A stretch of DNA of 64,000 nt from Coniella vitis. Lineage: Eukaryota > Ascomycota > Sordariomycetes > Diaporthales > Schizoparmaceae. Positions 10,893 to 25,117 of the stretch are shown here, one piece after another (position 1 is the stretch's first letter; every line of letters starts with the position of its first letter). The notes beneath the pieces are model-generated. The model was not told the DNA's origin, did no database searches, and was given only the letters and a program-made list of their open reading frames with translations. Both the position numbers and the translations under genes were made by a program. Location: NCBI GenBank assembly GCA_011317545.1, contig WUJK01000006.1, positions 2,108,001-2,172,000 of the forward strand, given 5' to 3'.

Positions 10893-12299
10893 CTAAACGC
10901 CCTCCTATAGAGCTATATATAGTATATTAGGGGTATAATAACTACCTAAATAGTATAACGATATAATATTATTACGCCCGCTTACCCTATTAAAGGAGCC
11001 CTATTCTTATACTTAGTAAGTATAAAAGGAGTCTTATATCTATAAAGCTCCCTTTAACCTAGCTCTTAGCGAGTTTATAAGTTCTACCGCTTATTATCCG
11101 TTAATAGAATAATAGTAACGCCCTTAACCTAGTAAGCGGTTATAAGCGCGATATCTTTACTCTTAAAGCCTTAAAAAAGTATAAATACCCCCTTAACCCC
11201 TATTCTAAGGGTTATTCCTTCTTCTTAATTAAACTAAAGCCCTTATAAGTTATACGAAACTAACTATTATAATAATAAGGTAAATATTACGCCTTCCCTA
11301 TTTATCCTCTATTTATACTTAGCTCTACTAATAATATAAATATCGCTACTTACTCTAAGTAAGCTAGTATAGCTCCTACTACTATACCTACCGCCGCTAC
11401 CCCTACTATTACTATAAGCTTTATAGCTATTCCTATAGCAGTAGCGCCTATAGTTATAGCTATAGCTACTCCTATTATACCCGCTACTATTCTTATCGCT
11501 ATTATCCTCGCCCTTATTACCGCTTAGCTCGATAAAGCCGTTAATAAGCTTATCTAGAGTATTATTATTATTAACCTATAGCTCTAACCCTATATTACCT
11601 TCCCTAAGGGTATTAGGGACGAGTAATATCTGCCTTATATTATAAGGGCTTCTAAAAACCTCCTCTCCCTTTACCTCTACGGTATTAGTAAGTAGCGCTT
11701 TCCCTATTCCTTTATAGCTTACTAACTATTATAACCGGCGCCTATTATTTCCCTTATAAGACGAATAAAAAGGGTAAGAACTCCGGCTACTCTTATACCC
11801 CTTTTTACTAAACCGATAAGATATATACCGCTATTATTACTATAATTAACTATTCCTTTACCTATAATACTTTCGATCCTAGTATATACTACTCCTTCTT
11901 TATTCGCGCCTTCCTATACTTATATACTCTAGATACTCTCCGCTCCTAGGCTCTTACCGCTCTCGCTATACGCTATACCTACGATTACCTACCTAAATTA
12001 GGTAAGATTTAAGCTAGCTATAATAAGGTCCGGTTATTAAATAATAAGCGTACCTATAGTATATATACCGATTACTCTTTCCCTATTCGTATCCTATTAA
12101 CTCTATATTAATACTATAGCCGTAAGCTTATATACTATTAAGCGGTAGCGCTAGAGGATATTACCGACCTATTAGTAAAGCTTATAAAAGGGGGTAGTAA
12201 AGGTAAGGGCTTAATTAGTATTAAAGTAAAGTATAGCATTAATAACGATCCTTATTCTAGTAAAACTAAGGAGAGTAATTCTAATAGTAAGGAGAAGGT

Positions 12300-15200
12300 A
12301 AATAAGGATAAATAGGTAGCCGTATTAGCGTATATTTCGTATATAGTTTTCTTTTTATTTATAATACTTAATTTCCCCGCTCTTTTTTTCTATAACTTTA
12401 GGCTATTATAACTCGTAGTATTACCGTAGTATTACTCGAACTCCTTAAAAATAGCTATATCTTTAAATTCGGATAATAGCTATTAGTCTAGTTAATCCTA
12501 TCCGACCTATTTAATTAGGACTTTATATTATAGTATTTCGTCCGTTTTCGTATAGCCTTTATATAGCTTATTATATACTCTAATAATACTCTCTACTTAA
12601 TACTCGGGTTCCTCTCCCTCTTTAATTATAATAGGGTTAGGCCGGTATTCTCTTTATACCTATAATAAGAGCGAGTCTTATATAGCTCGGATTAGGAGAT
12701 TTATATAGAAATAAGGGTAAATACCCGGCGGGATATTTAGTTCTATTATATAAAGGCTAATAATATATATTACGGTATACTTCTTATATAGCTAAGCTAA
12801 TTTCTTTAAAGGGCGGTCGGTAGTAATATTTTATAAGGAGAGCTATACCTTATCGCCCTTAATAAGCCGCTCTATAGCTATTTATAACTTATTCGTAGAT
12901 TCTTCTATTCGTTATTATATAACTATTATTATAGCTTAAGCGAAAGTAGTTATATCTTTAAGCTATTAGACGAAGTTCTCGGCTTAAACCCTAGGCGCTT
13001 ATACTATTAATATACTACGCTCTACCTATTCGATTAGATTTATATAATAGCCGTATAGGATAAAAAATAAGCTAAGGCTAATTATACTAATATCCTTATT
13101 ATTAATAGCTAATTAAGCGCTAGGTAGGAGTATCGGCTAATCTAATTATATATATATAACGAATACTCGGAGGTAGTTTATAACCTCTTAGTTTACCCTT
13201 TCTATAGCTTTATCCGTTTATAGGTAGAAAGCGGTATTTAAGCGCTATTCTATCTTTATAAGCTTATATAATCGGCGCTAGAATCCTCTTACCTAGTTTA
13301 AGCCTTAATCGCTAACTATTACCTTAGGGAAACTATAAAACCGCTAATAATAGTATAAAAACCGCTTTATATATACTTCCGCGCTTATACTATATATAGC
13401 TTCGAGTATAATAGCTTTCGTTAATTAGTCTATAATTATTATTAAATAGGCCTCTTTTATATTATTCTTATAAGGGAGGTCGATTATAAAGTCTATAGAT
13501 AACTCGCTTTATACCCGCTTAGGTATTAATAGGGGCTTAAGAAGGCCCTTTTTCTAGTATCTTTATACCGTCTTATATCTATAAATATCGTAATTTTATA
13601 TAAACCGCCGAATATTACAGTATATACCTAGCTAGAAATAGCCTCTTATTATTATCGTAATAGTAATATCCCTCCTTAGGTAGCTAAATAGGTTAGAATT
13701 GTAGATAATTTATATTAGTTTAATATATAGGGGTTTCTAATCCGGTAATTAAAGCTATTTATAAAACCTAAGTAATCCTTTATTATCGATCGAATATTCC
13801 GCTATAAATACCTTAATAAGCTTACCTTCGGATATCTATAAATAAGGGGGAAAAGAGCGTTTACCCCTATAAACTATACTTATAAGCTAGGAGTAGACCT
13901 TATTATATAAGGTAGTATTATCCTATAGGCGTTAAAGCTCCTCTTATATAAAAACCTCGCTACCTATTAGTAGTAGCTCGTTATATATTATAACTTAGCT
14001 TATCTTTATCGATAATAAAAGCTGGATTTACCTATCGGCAAGGTATTTATTAGATATATTATATAGTATATCCTGCTCCCTCCTCGAGAGGGCGTTTAAA
14101 TGCTTACTAGCTACTCCTATACGGTAAACTAGGTAATATCGAAAATAAGCTATCGTTTTAAACTAGCAGACTTACCTCTCGGTAAAACGCTATAATATTA
14201 TAAAATATTCGAGGTTCTTATAATCCGAGTAAATTATAAATAGTAATATAGTACCCCTAAGCTCTATATCCTATACTCTTAAGTAATTAATAATAGCTAA
14301 TAATTCCTTATTATAGATCTCGTAGTTATACTTTATAGGGCTTAAATAGCGTAAGTAGTATATTATCGGGCGGAGGATATTATACTTATCCCTTTAAGAG
14401 AGGTAGCTACCTAACGAATACTTAGAATAATCCGCTTTTAGTATTATCTTCTTATCCGGATCCTATTAGGTAAGTATAGGCTTATTAATAAAGAAGTATT
14501 TTAGCTATTCGAATATAACTTCTTATTCCCTAAACCTAAATAGGACCCCCTTTTTAGTTAAGGCTAGGAGGGGCCCTATAATTTCGGAATAATTAGTAAT
14601 AAATTAATAATAGAAGTTTATAAATCCTAAGAAGCTATAAACTCCTTTAACTATCTTCGGAGCCTTTTAATCGTATATAGTATATACCTTCTCGGGGTTT
14701 ATATAAGTCCCTACCCCCGCTTTAATAATAAAGCCTAGGTATTTCGTCTCGGTTATACTAAATTCGTACTTAGTAATATCTAAATTTAGACCTATTACTT
14801 TAAGAGCGTATAATACTAGCTTTACCTTTACTCGATAATCTTTAGCCGTACCGTCGGTATATACTAGAATATTATCGATATAAGCTAAATAGAAGATATT
14901 TAAGTAAGGGCGTAGAGCGTTATTAATATAATATTAGAATATCGTAGGAGCGCTTATAAGTTCGAATAGGGTTATTAGCTATTCGAAGAGGCTATACCTT
15001 ATACGAAAGGCGGTCTTCTATTTATCTCCTTCTTTAATATAAAGTTTATAAAACGCTATTTATATATTAAGCTTAGTAAAATATTTAGCGTTTACGATAT
15101 TAGATAGGGTCTCTTTAATAAGGGGGAGTAGGTAGCGGTCGGCTTCCGAGATAGCATTAAGCACGCGGTAATCTATATAAAAACGGAGGCTACCCCCTAG

Positions 15201-17400
15201 TTTCTTAATAAAGATTATAGGAGCTCCTATTAAGGAGCTATTAGCTTTAATATAACCTATATCGAATAGCTCGGTAAAAGTTTTCCTTAGTATAATAAGT
15301 TTTTCTCTAGATATTCCGTATAACGGGCCCTATAGGGCATTTATAGTAGACCTATCCGCCTTCTTATATAGCCGGATCTTATAGTTTACTCCCTCTTTAT
15401 ATAGCGGTAGTATAAAAGCTGCTTCCTTATTAAAAAGGTTCCGGAACTTATAATACTCTAGGGGGAGTTTCTTATTAACCGAGGATTCTACTTTCGGTAC
15501 TAGGGTTTTAGTAATATCGGCTATTATAATATTAAAAAGCGTTATTTAAGCGGTACTTAAGTATTTTATATACCGAACTTCGCTCTAAATAGTAAGGGTA
15601 TTAATAGATATATAGTTAAAGTTCTTAGGGCTATATCCTTATTCCTAAACCTTTAATCCTCCGGCTTATCTAATATTTAAGCGGTATTTATAAGCTATAT
15701 ATATTACCCTTTCTCTTTCTACTTAAGGTTTTCTTAAAATAAGCTTATACTAAAAGCGGGGGATTATATAAGCCTAAATACGATATAAATACCTATCTAA
15801 ATCTATATTAAGGTAGGTTATATAGCGGATAACGGGCTATTTATATAATATTCTCTCCCTTAACGATTAATAAAGGGTCTTAAGCGGGATAGATATATAT
15901 AGAAGTCTTAACTTATATATAAGCGTCTTACTTATAATAGAATAGTAGTTATAACTAGAGTTAATAAATACTAGGATAAATAGAGTTAAATTATAGAATA
16001 GATCTATTATAAAATAGTTTCTATCTATCTAACGCTTTACTTCTTATAAGCTAAAGTCGAAACCTATAAGCTCCTATATACGATTTTATATAAGAGTAGA
16101 TAGTTTTCCTCCTATTCCTCGGTAGTATTATTAAGGTTAATAAGGTTAGTTTCGGCTATATTAATTCCTATCTCCTAAATAACTCCTAAGGTAATAAGCG
16201 GGCGTATAGGTAGGAGGGGGTAATAAGCGATTCTATAGTTCGAATATCCGTACTTATAATAGAGTCCCTGCTCTTTCCTATATATAATCTCCGCTTAGTT
16301 AACCTATCTCGCGCGCTATTTATTAGCCTATAGTATATTAATACTAGTTATAGCTATATCCCTATTAGGATCTATATAAGAGTTTTATAGTTTTTATCTA
16401 TTTCCTCCTATTCGCTAAGCTATTCTAAAGCGTTATATTATAGCGCCGGATAAATAGCTTAAAGGTAAAGTATAGCTATTATCTCGGATAGCGATATAGT
16501 TTTCTAGCTTAGCCGAGATACGAAAAGCTTTCTTTACCTAATCGTTATATATCGACGGTATCTTTATATTAATAAGCTATATATATAATATGCTATTAAT
16601 AGCGCCCTCTAGGTATATTAACTTAGTTAAATTCGGCTACTTTATACCGCCGGAGTTTATTAGTAACTTCTCCTATTAGGAGAAGAAGTTAGGGAAGGAT
16701 TAGCCTTTCTTCTAAGTAAAGCTATAAAGCCTTTAGGAAGTAGTAATAGTATAGTTCTCGTTATAATATTAATAGCGGAGCTATTATAGGAATAAGGAGG
16801 GTTTCTAAAGGCTATACTTTCCTCTTATAATATAATAGCTCCGCGCTATAACCTTTATATCTCCCTTTAAATACTTATAGATTTCTTAGAACTTATTTAT
16901 ATAGTTCCCGATAAAATAAGTATCTCGGATAAGTTTATACCTTATAATACGCTCCTAAGCTAGGAATTAAGTATATATACCCTTAAAGTTCGCTAGCTAA
17001 GAAAGGGGCTTATATTTAGGTATAATTATACTCTCTAAGGCCTTATCTATATTAATATCGGTATCTTCTATATCTTAGGAGGTAGGAGTAGGGATATAGG
17101 TATTTTCTAGTTCGTTAGGTGCCGGGTTAGGGTATTCGGCCGCTAGGTTATTAATACTTACTAATAGCTCTTATAATAATAGGCTACGGGATTATTCGAT
17201 TTATATAAGTTATATTATAAGCGCTTTTAGGTTTTATATACTATCTTCGCGCTATTATTATACTACTTATTTAATAATATACCGCTATTTATCTATTATT
17301 TAAGTAATTATTTATTATATAGTTATTATTATATTATTATTATCGTTATTCGCTTAGGTAGAGAGTTACCCGAATTACTCGTTATAGGGGAATAATATCC
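12300..17400 (-). pseudogene. RIP-destroyed gag-pol of element D
   Basis: Read on the minus strand through many stops. A retropepsin-like segment lies near 15990-15920 (the catalytic DSG appears as NSS, as G-to-A changes would give). Reverse transcriptase lies around 15250-14820 with the metal-binding box reading YIDNILVYTDG near 14890-14850 (second Asp turned to Asn). RNase H is near 14430-14200, and an integrase core near 13500-12950 has IVSD followed by GFWRRLYKL. A tail near 12420-12500 reads like the end of a chromodomain-type region (LLSEFKDIAIFKEFE), but this is weak. Gag should lie between 16000 and 17400 and is not readable. The ~1.4 kb between 10893 and 12300 is unassigned. Confidence 0.8.
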
Positions 17401-17471
17401 TAAGGCTATACGCCGAATAAGTATATAAATATCGTTAGATATATAGGGTAGGTAGAAGAAAGTTAATTAAA

Positions 17472-17810
17472 TATAAACGGGTATCGAGAGAGCGTTTATA
17501 GTTATAATCCTAATTTCTATTATTAACTAACTTAAGGAGAGAAGTAAGAGTAATATCTATATAGTAGCGCGAGAGCTACTCTTAAGTAGCTCTTATACTT
17601 AAGATCTGCCTTTAGATAGAGTTTTCTATAGGTCTACCGTCGATATAAGTGCTATTACCGATAATCTTCTAAGCAGCTTATAAGCAGCTCGGAAGGCGCT
17701 CTTATTTAGCGCTTATATAATACTAGTCTCTAGACGGGAAGGGAATATATTAACTAAGGCTTCGTGCCCTAATATACCGAAGCCGTATATTTACCCGTAG
17801 GCTTATAATA
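17472..17810 (-). repeat. LTR of element D (5' LTR in its own orientation)
   Basis: 339 bp, starting TATAAACGGGTATCG on the + strand, a RIP-converted version of the other copy's TGTGAACGGGCATCG. It ends GCTTATAATA and is followed directly by the ATAAT duplication. Confidence 0.9.
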
Positions 17811-17815
17811 ATAAT

Positions 17816-17926
17816 ACTTAATATTGCTCGATAATATATAAAGACTTAAAGGTATATTTCCCCCTCCTATTATTATATAACTTATAAGTACTTCTAGAAT
17901 TAGGGATTTAGGTAAAGATTATTATA
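17816..17926 (+). repeat. 5' LTR of element B, second part
   Basis: This continues the LTR text broken at 10536 (ACTTAATATTGCTCGATAAT...) and ends GATTATTATA at 17926. It matches the final 110 bp of the 3' LTR apart from RIP-type changes, including the same AAAGGTATATTTCCCCCTCC variant that separates the B subtype from A. Confidence 0.88.
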
Positions 17927-18095
17927 TTTTTATAACTCTTATTTAGGACGGTCTATATATACCTCTTAGGTAATATTAAGTATAGTATTTAATTATAATA
18001 CTAATAGTTCCAGCCCCTTCGATAGTTAACTAAACTTAGAATATTAATTAGCAACTTTTAACTACTATTAATATACTTATTATATATATTATAGA

Positions 18096-18576
18096 TATTA
18101 TAACCCAGCCCTATATAGGTTATAAGAATAGGCTAACGCAATATAGCACTAGGAATCGGGACTATAACGGACCGATAGGATCTCTTATATAAGGATATAT
18201 AAGGATAGCGTAACCTAGGGTTAGGGTTAGATTATTAGGATAACTAAAGTAGTTAGAGTAATAATAATCTAAGTAATCTAAATAATCTAACGCTCCTATC
18301 GCTCCTAATAATCCAAGGATCTATATTCGCTATAGATAAGGGAATAACGGAAAGATATAAGGATAGTAGATTTCTCAGCTATTAGATAGTTTTCCTTATA
18401 ATCTTTAGTTATAAATCTAAGTATTATTTTATATAATAGGGTAATCCCTCTTAATTACTTATAATACTTAATATTACTCGATAATATATAAAGACTTAAA
18501 GGTAATATTTCCCTATCTACTAATATATAACTTATAAGTACTTCTAGAATTAGAGATTTAGGTAAGGATTATTAAA
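18096..18576 (+). repeat. Extra internal LTR inside element B (A subtype)
   Basis: A 481-bp LTR starting TATTATAACCC and ending GATTATTAAA. Its middle carries the GCTCCTATCGCTCC text of element A and lacks the repeats of the B LTRs. It lies between two copies of the same leader (17927-18095 and 18577 to about 18750). It is fully RIP-converted and holds a GGGTTAGGGTT motif near 18223. Confidence 0.82.
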
Positions 18577-18719
18577 TTTTTATAACTCTTATTTAGGATA
18601 ATCTATATATACCTCTTAGGTAATATTAAGTATAGTATTTAACTATAATACTAATATTTCTAGCCCCCTTAACGGTTAACTAAACCTAGAATACTAATTA
18701 GTAACTCTTAACTATTATT

Positions 18720-21700
18720 AATATATTTACTATACGTATTATAGAACTTAAGGCTTAAGGAAATACTAACGGAACTCCTAATAAGCCTTTTAAGATAGAA
18801 TAACCTAAGGTCTATCGCGGATAAGAAGACGATATTTAACCTTTTATTATAGCCCTTAGAGCTTACTTCTAATACTACTAATAGTAATTCCCTACTAAAG
18901 CTAAGAAAATAGAATTCGTAGCTAATAGGCTTAAAGGCGATATACTTATATAGTTTAAACCTATCCTATAGAACTTCTTGGAATTCGATACGGAAGAAAC
19001 TAGAGAAGATAAGACTAGCGAACTCTTTATATTATTCGAAACCTTCGTTTAGATACTTAAGGAAACCTTTAGAAACCCTAACGAAAAGCGTAATATAGAA
19101 TATAAGATCTCCTAACTTAAATAGACTAAATCGGTATCCTATTATATAATATTCTTTAGATAAATTATATTACGTTTTTATTAGGACGATAAACCTCTTA
19201 TAATAGCTTATTATAATAGACTTAAAGAATCCGTTAAAGATAAATTATATAAAATACCCCGATTAGAGATATTTATAGAATTCGTAGTAATAATAATAGC
19301 TATCGATAATCGTAATTAGGAAAGGAATTAGGAATAGTAAGGAAAGTAAAGATCTATTACTAACTTTATACCTAGGGCTAATACCGGAAAGCGATATTAA
19401 CGGCTATTTTAACGCTTTATACCCCGATAGAATAACTACTACGAAATAGTAATTAGTAGTACGATATACTTAAGCCTTATAAAGCTTAATATAGCTTAAC
19501 GGAAACCTATAGGTAAGGAATACTTTAATTATAATAGGATAAGCTATTTTATATAAGAATACCGATAACCTAAGAAACCTAGAGAATTTAAGAAAGTCCC
19601 CGAAGGACGATAAGCTAATATTATAATATATAAGATTATAGATTCTACTCCTAACTAAAACTAGCTTTTAGAGTAAATATCGGATAACCCCGATTATAAA
19701 CTCCTTAACTAAACCTTTTATTATAAGGATAATTATATAATATACCTTTCGGAAAAGTAAGGCTTAGGATAATTCCCTTAGAAACCTTATAAAGAACGAT
19801 AAATTATAATTACCTAAAGAATACCCCTCCTTACGGATAACGGTTTATTCGAAAGACTAGTAATAGAATAATAAGCTTAGCTTATTAAAGAATACCCTTA
19901 TTAGTATAATATAGAAGGATATAAGCTATCTAACGAAATAGAAACTATATAAAGCGATATTACGGAAATTATAGAATAATAGGAAACGTTTAATATTAGC
20001 TAGGATATTAGCGCCTAAACTATTAACGAAGAAACGAGCTTAGAATTAGAAAGCTTTATAAACGAAGATACCGATAAAGGAGACGTATACTACTTTATCT
20101 ATAATATTATACTTAGAGAATTATTTAGGATAATAATCTATTAAAACGAAACCCCCCTTATATAGGAAGATATACGAATTAATTATCTCTATAAAGAATA
20201 CTATTAGATTATATAGTTTATTTATATTACGTATAATTATAGATAATACTTTAAATATAAAGTAACTAACGAATAGTTCCCTATATATAAGATAGGGTAT
20301 AATATTATCGCTTATAATAACGATAATAGCGATTATTATAAAATACTTAGAATAAAGGGAAACTATATTAGTATTAGCCTTATATATAATACCCCCTATA
20401 AATATACTACGTGATAAGTAAGATAATACTAATATATAATACCCTAGTATATACTTTATATATAAGAAAAAGCACTCGATTAGTATAGAATACGCGAATA
20501 GAAATAAAGGGAAAAGCTTATAAAGCCTATATATATAGAACCTATATACTATAGCTTCTATAAATACGCCGATTATATAGAATACCTAGCGGATAAAGCG
20601 TATACTTATTATAACCTTAAGGATAATTAGCCCGGAGTATAGACTCCCTATATAGAAGAAGAAAACTAAGCGTATCTATAGCGATAAGCCGTAGTATATA
20701 TATAATACGGAATATAATAAGCTAAGAACCTAATATAGATAATAGCCCTTAGAGTATAATAAGAATAATAGAATCTAAAAGGTAAGGATTATTTATAAGG
20801 AATAATAAGCGATTAGGACTTATAATAAAATCCCTCTATATAATAAATAGCTCGATATATAAATATTTAAAAATCGTAATACGAATTAATAGTAAATACT
20901 ATATAATACTCCTAGATAGTAGAGTATAAAGAAATTTTATATCCCTAAGCGTTATTAATAAAGAATAAATACTTTAGAAGAAGAAGATAAAACCTTATAA
21001 ACTTAATATTATAAAAGGTATAAAAGTCGCTTATAGCTAAGGTATTATCGATATAAAATCTAATTAATTATTACTTATAATCTATAGACGTATAATACTA
21101 ATAAACTTCGATATTACGGATACCGTATAATATAAGTTAATTTTAGGTATATTATAGTTAAGAAAGGAAAATTCTTAAATCGATTAAACTAATAATTATA
21201 TTTTATAGGATAAAGCGGATACCTAGGGAACGGTTATAATTAAAGGCGTAGGATCGGATTTAGTTACTAAGCGGTATCTAGATAATAGGGGCTTAAACGA
21301 ATTTATATATACCTCTAAATCGAGAAGAATTATAATAATAGTTAACTACGGAAATAATTACCCTCGATAGCTTATAGAAAAGGATCTAGCGATAGTTAAT
21401 ACTTAATAGAAAAAGGGATATAGTAGATTAGGATACGATATTATAGGATTCTATTAATAATAGGATATATTATTACGGTAAGTTTAAAAAGGAACTAAAT
21501 ATATATAACGATATCTCCTTATAATAGCGATTATATAAGATAAAGATATATTTAGAAACCTCTCCGGTATACTAAAAGAGTATCGGAAGTTTATAAAACT
21601 ATTTTAAGGAAAATTCGATAACGGCTTATTAGAGTATAGCCTATATAACTACGAGATCCTATTTAAAGAAGGAGAATAACTAAGGTTCTTTCTTATCTAC

Positions 21701-24330
21701 GGATTAGATAAGGATAAACTTAAAATACTTAGAGAATATATTAACGAAAACCTTAAGAAAGGCTATATTAGACCCTTATATTTACTAATAGGATACCTAA
21801 TCCTATTTATATTAAAGAAAAATAGTAAACTATAATTATACGTTAATTATCGGTAACTTAATAATATTATAATTAAGAATTAATACCTTTTACCTCTCTT
21901 TAAAGAACTTAAAAAGATAGACTTAGAGGAGCTTAATAGTTTATAACCCTTAACCTTAAGGAAGGATATATATATATCCGTATTAAACCCGGAGAAGAAT
22001 AGAAAATAGCGTTTAGAATACGCTACGGATATTTCGAATATCTTATTATACTATTCGAACTTATTAACGCCCCTATATTATTCTAGGAAATAATAAACTT
22101 TATCTTATACGAATACCTCGACTATTTTATAATCGCTTACCTAAATAATATCCTTATTTACTTAAAGATATTCGAAGAATACTAGAAGTATATTATAATA
22201 ATCCTATAAATACTCTAAGATAATAAGATTTTAATAGAACTTATTAAATATAATTAGAATATTTAAGAAGTTAACTACCTCGGATATATTATTATACTAG
22301 GGTATATATAAATATAGAAAGATAAAGTATAAATAGTTAGGGATTAGCTTATACCTTAGAACGTTAAGGATATTAAAGCCTTCTTAGGTTATACTAACTT
22401 CTACCGATAATTTATTAAGAATTATAATAGTATTATAATACTATTTATAAAACTTACGAAAAAGGATATTACCTTTAATTAGAACGAATAGGTATAAAAG
22501 GCCTTTAGTATAATTAAGGATATAATTATATTAGAACTAATCCTAATCGAAGCAGATTAAAATAAAGTTTTCGAAATCGAGATAAATATATTAGATTATA
22601 TACTCGGTAGATAACTCGGATAACGAGACGATAAAGGACGATTATAGATAATTAATAACTTTAGTAAAAAGCTAAACGGATTAGAACTTAACTATAGGAT
22701 ACCCGATTAAGAACTTATAATAATAATAAAAGCCTTTAAGGAATAATAATATTACCTTATCGGCGTAAAATAATAAATTCTTATATATATAGATTATAAG
22801 AATCTTTAGGTATTTACCTCGATAAAGCAGCTTAATAAACGATAAGTTAGATAATACGAATTTCTATTAGAATTCGACTTTAAGATTATCTACTATAAAG
22901 GTAAAGAAAACGAATAAGTAGATACTTTTAGTAAATAGTTAAACTATAAGGATAGTAATAGTAAAGACTAAGATATTATAATAATCTTTAGGGAAGATTC
23001 GGAAGGTAATCTTATTATACTATCTATTACTAAGGAACTTAATATAATACTATATATCGAAGGAGAAATACCTAACCTCGATAATATAATAATATCGGAA
23101 TAAAACGATTATATTAGAAATATTTATAATATATTAGTATATAGATATTAAGGAATTAGAGTAACCTATAAAAGGATCTAACGTTATTAGAATCTATTAA
23201 ACCTTAACAAACGAGTTACGGATATCGTTAATAACTATAATATATACTAACGGAATAAGATAGAACGATATAAACCTTACGGATTATTATAACTTCTATT
23301 AATACCTACGATTATTTAGTTATCTATTAATCTAGATTTTATTATTAAGCTACCTCTTTTATAAGAACCTTTAACTAAAGTATAATATAATAGTATCTTA
23401 GTAGTAGTTTATAGACTAAGTAAGAATATATACTTCCTATTATATAAAGAAAGTAGTATTATAGAAGAACTTATATATATATTCTTCCGTATAATTATCG
23501 CTAACTACGGAATACCTTAGGAAATTATATTAGATAAAGATAGAAAATTTATATTAAAATTCTAGATCTTATTTACTAAATACCTCGGAATAATATAATA
23601 TATATCTATAGTATTTTATCCTTAGATAGATAGATAGATAGAATATATTAACTAGATTATAGAATAATACCTATAATATTATATTAACTATAAATAAGAT
23701 AATTAGGTCGAACTCTTTCCTATAGTATAGTTCGCTTATAATAGTATAGATACAACGAGTATAGGAAAATCACTATTCTTCCTACTCTATAGATATAACC
23801 CTACGGTATACTACGAAATAATACTAGGTGGAAATATAGAAATAATAGATTAATATATTAAAAGAATTAAATAAATATATAAAGATACTTAACGTATACT
23901 TTAGGATATTAAGGAACGAATAACGAAATACGCTAATTAGAAAAGGATTAAAGGACTAATCCTATAGAAAGGAGATAAAGTCTACCTTAATTATAAAAAT
24001 ATTAAAACTATTAGACCTAGCGATAAACTTAACTATAAAAAACTCGGACCTTATAAGATTATACGATAAATTTTACTAATTAACTACGAATTGGAAATCC
24101 TATATATATATCTATACCTAATCTTCTATATTTTATTTCTAGAATTAGCATTAGTAAACGTAAAACTCTTATACGATATAAATATTATCGAACTAGAATA
24201 AGTATAATACGAAGTTAAATAAATTCTCGACTTATATAAACGCGGACGCGGAAAATAATACCTTATTAAATAGAAAGGATACGATAACTTAGAAAATACT
24301 TAGGAACTACCGAAGAATATCTACTAAAAC
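18720..24330 (+). pseudogene. RIP-destroyed gag-pol of element B
   Basis: The same domain order as element A, more heavily mutated. A zinc knuckle lies near 19510-19565 with three of its four ligands changed; a retropepsin motif near 20910; the reverse transcriptase box near 22140 reads YLNN for YLDD; RNase H is near 22790; an integrase core lies about 23330-23760; and the chromodomain segment is near 24190-24320 (LIKWKGYDN). From the zinc knuckle to the chromodomain it aligns with A. The gag N-terminal part (18720-19480) does not, so A and B are different subfamilies or recombinants. Confidence 0.85.
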
Positions 24331-25117
24331 CTAATTAAAAAATATAAATCTAGGTAGCTCTCTACTACTAACTACCGGAACTATATTATAGATTAGTAAA
24401 ATTATTAGGACTACCTAGGTTAAACCCTATAATATACTAATCTATAATCCTAAATATACCTAAAGATTAAGCCTCTAGGATTATAGTATCTTCCGTAGCC
24501 TAATAAACCTCTTCCTCCTTATAAACGGCCTCCTCTTACTCTAACTACTTAGCCCGCTCCTTCTTATCTAACTTATCTAGAGATTTAAGACTTATAGCTA
24601 CTATCTTTTTACTACGCTTATAAAGCAAACGCTTCTATTAACGTAACCTTATTAAGCGACTAATAGCCTCGGTTAGCTTTTATTAAAGCTTAAGAAAAGC
24701 CTCCTCGGCCTCTATTTCCTTACCCTTTAAACGATCTATCTCGGCGGTAATATATATTACTATTCTAGAAGTTAGTAAAGAAGAATATATAAAAAAAAGG
24801 GGGGACTACGATTAAAAACCTATAAGAAGATAGCGGAACCCCGGAACCGTTATAAGAATAACCCCGTCGAATATAATTAGAATAGCGCTTCAAACTCTTT
24901 ATTATCTAATACTTAAGGCTACGTTAAGAATAAAAAGAGCAAGGTATTATAAGATAACCTAAGCGGTCGATAATATCGGCTTAGCGAGAACGGTTACTAG
25001 AAGAATTCGACGATATAACGAATTAGGAAGGTATAATCCGAAGTAAGAATATTAAGTAGGACTATTTACGGAAATACTATAGGTCTTTAGGGATAAAGAT
25101 TAATAGAAGGGAGATAA
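24331..25117 (+). other. 3' non-coding segment of element B ending in polypurine tract
   Basis: About 670 bp after the chromodomain have no match to the same region of element A (8190-8850). Identity to A resumes at about 25010 (ACGAATTAGGAAGGTATAATCC) and runs through the polypurine tract AGAAGGGAGATAA at about 25104-25117. The content of the differing part is unknown. Confidence 0.6.

Larger units (their letters stand above)
10537..17810 (-). mobile_element. Ty3/Gypsy LTR retrotransposon D, complete, nested in the LTR of element B, RIP-inactivated
   Basis: A 7,274-bp element with 339-bp LTRs at both ends (10537-10875 and 17472-17810), flanked by the 5-bp duplication ATAAT (10532-10536 and 17811-17815). 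Coding remnants read on the minus strand, opposite to A and B: retropepsin, reverse transcriptase, RNase H and integrase in that order from high to low coordinates. A G-rich polypurine tract on the minus strand abuts the LTR at 10876. Its LTRs and proteins are unrelated in sequence to A/B, so it is a separate Gypsy family. It is saturated with stops by CpA-type RIP. Confidence 0.9.

Noticed and set aside
10893..12300. Plus-strand gene within element D
   Set aside because: No readable domain on either strand after RIP; all recognisable element D proteins are on the minus strand, so this is treated as unassigned element sequence.
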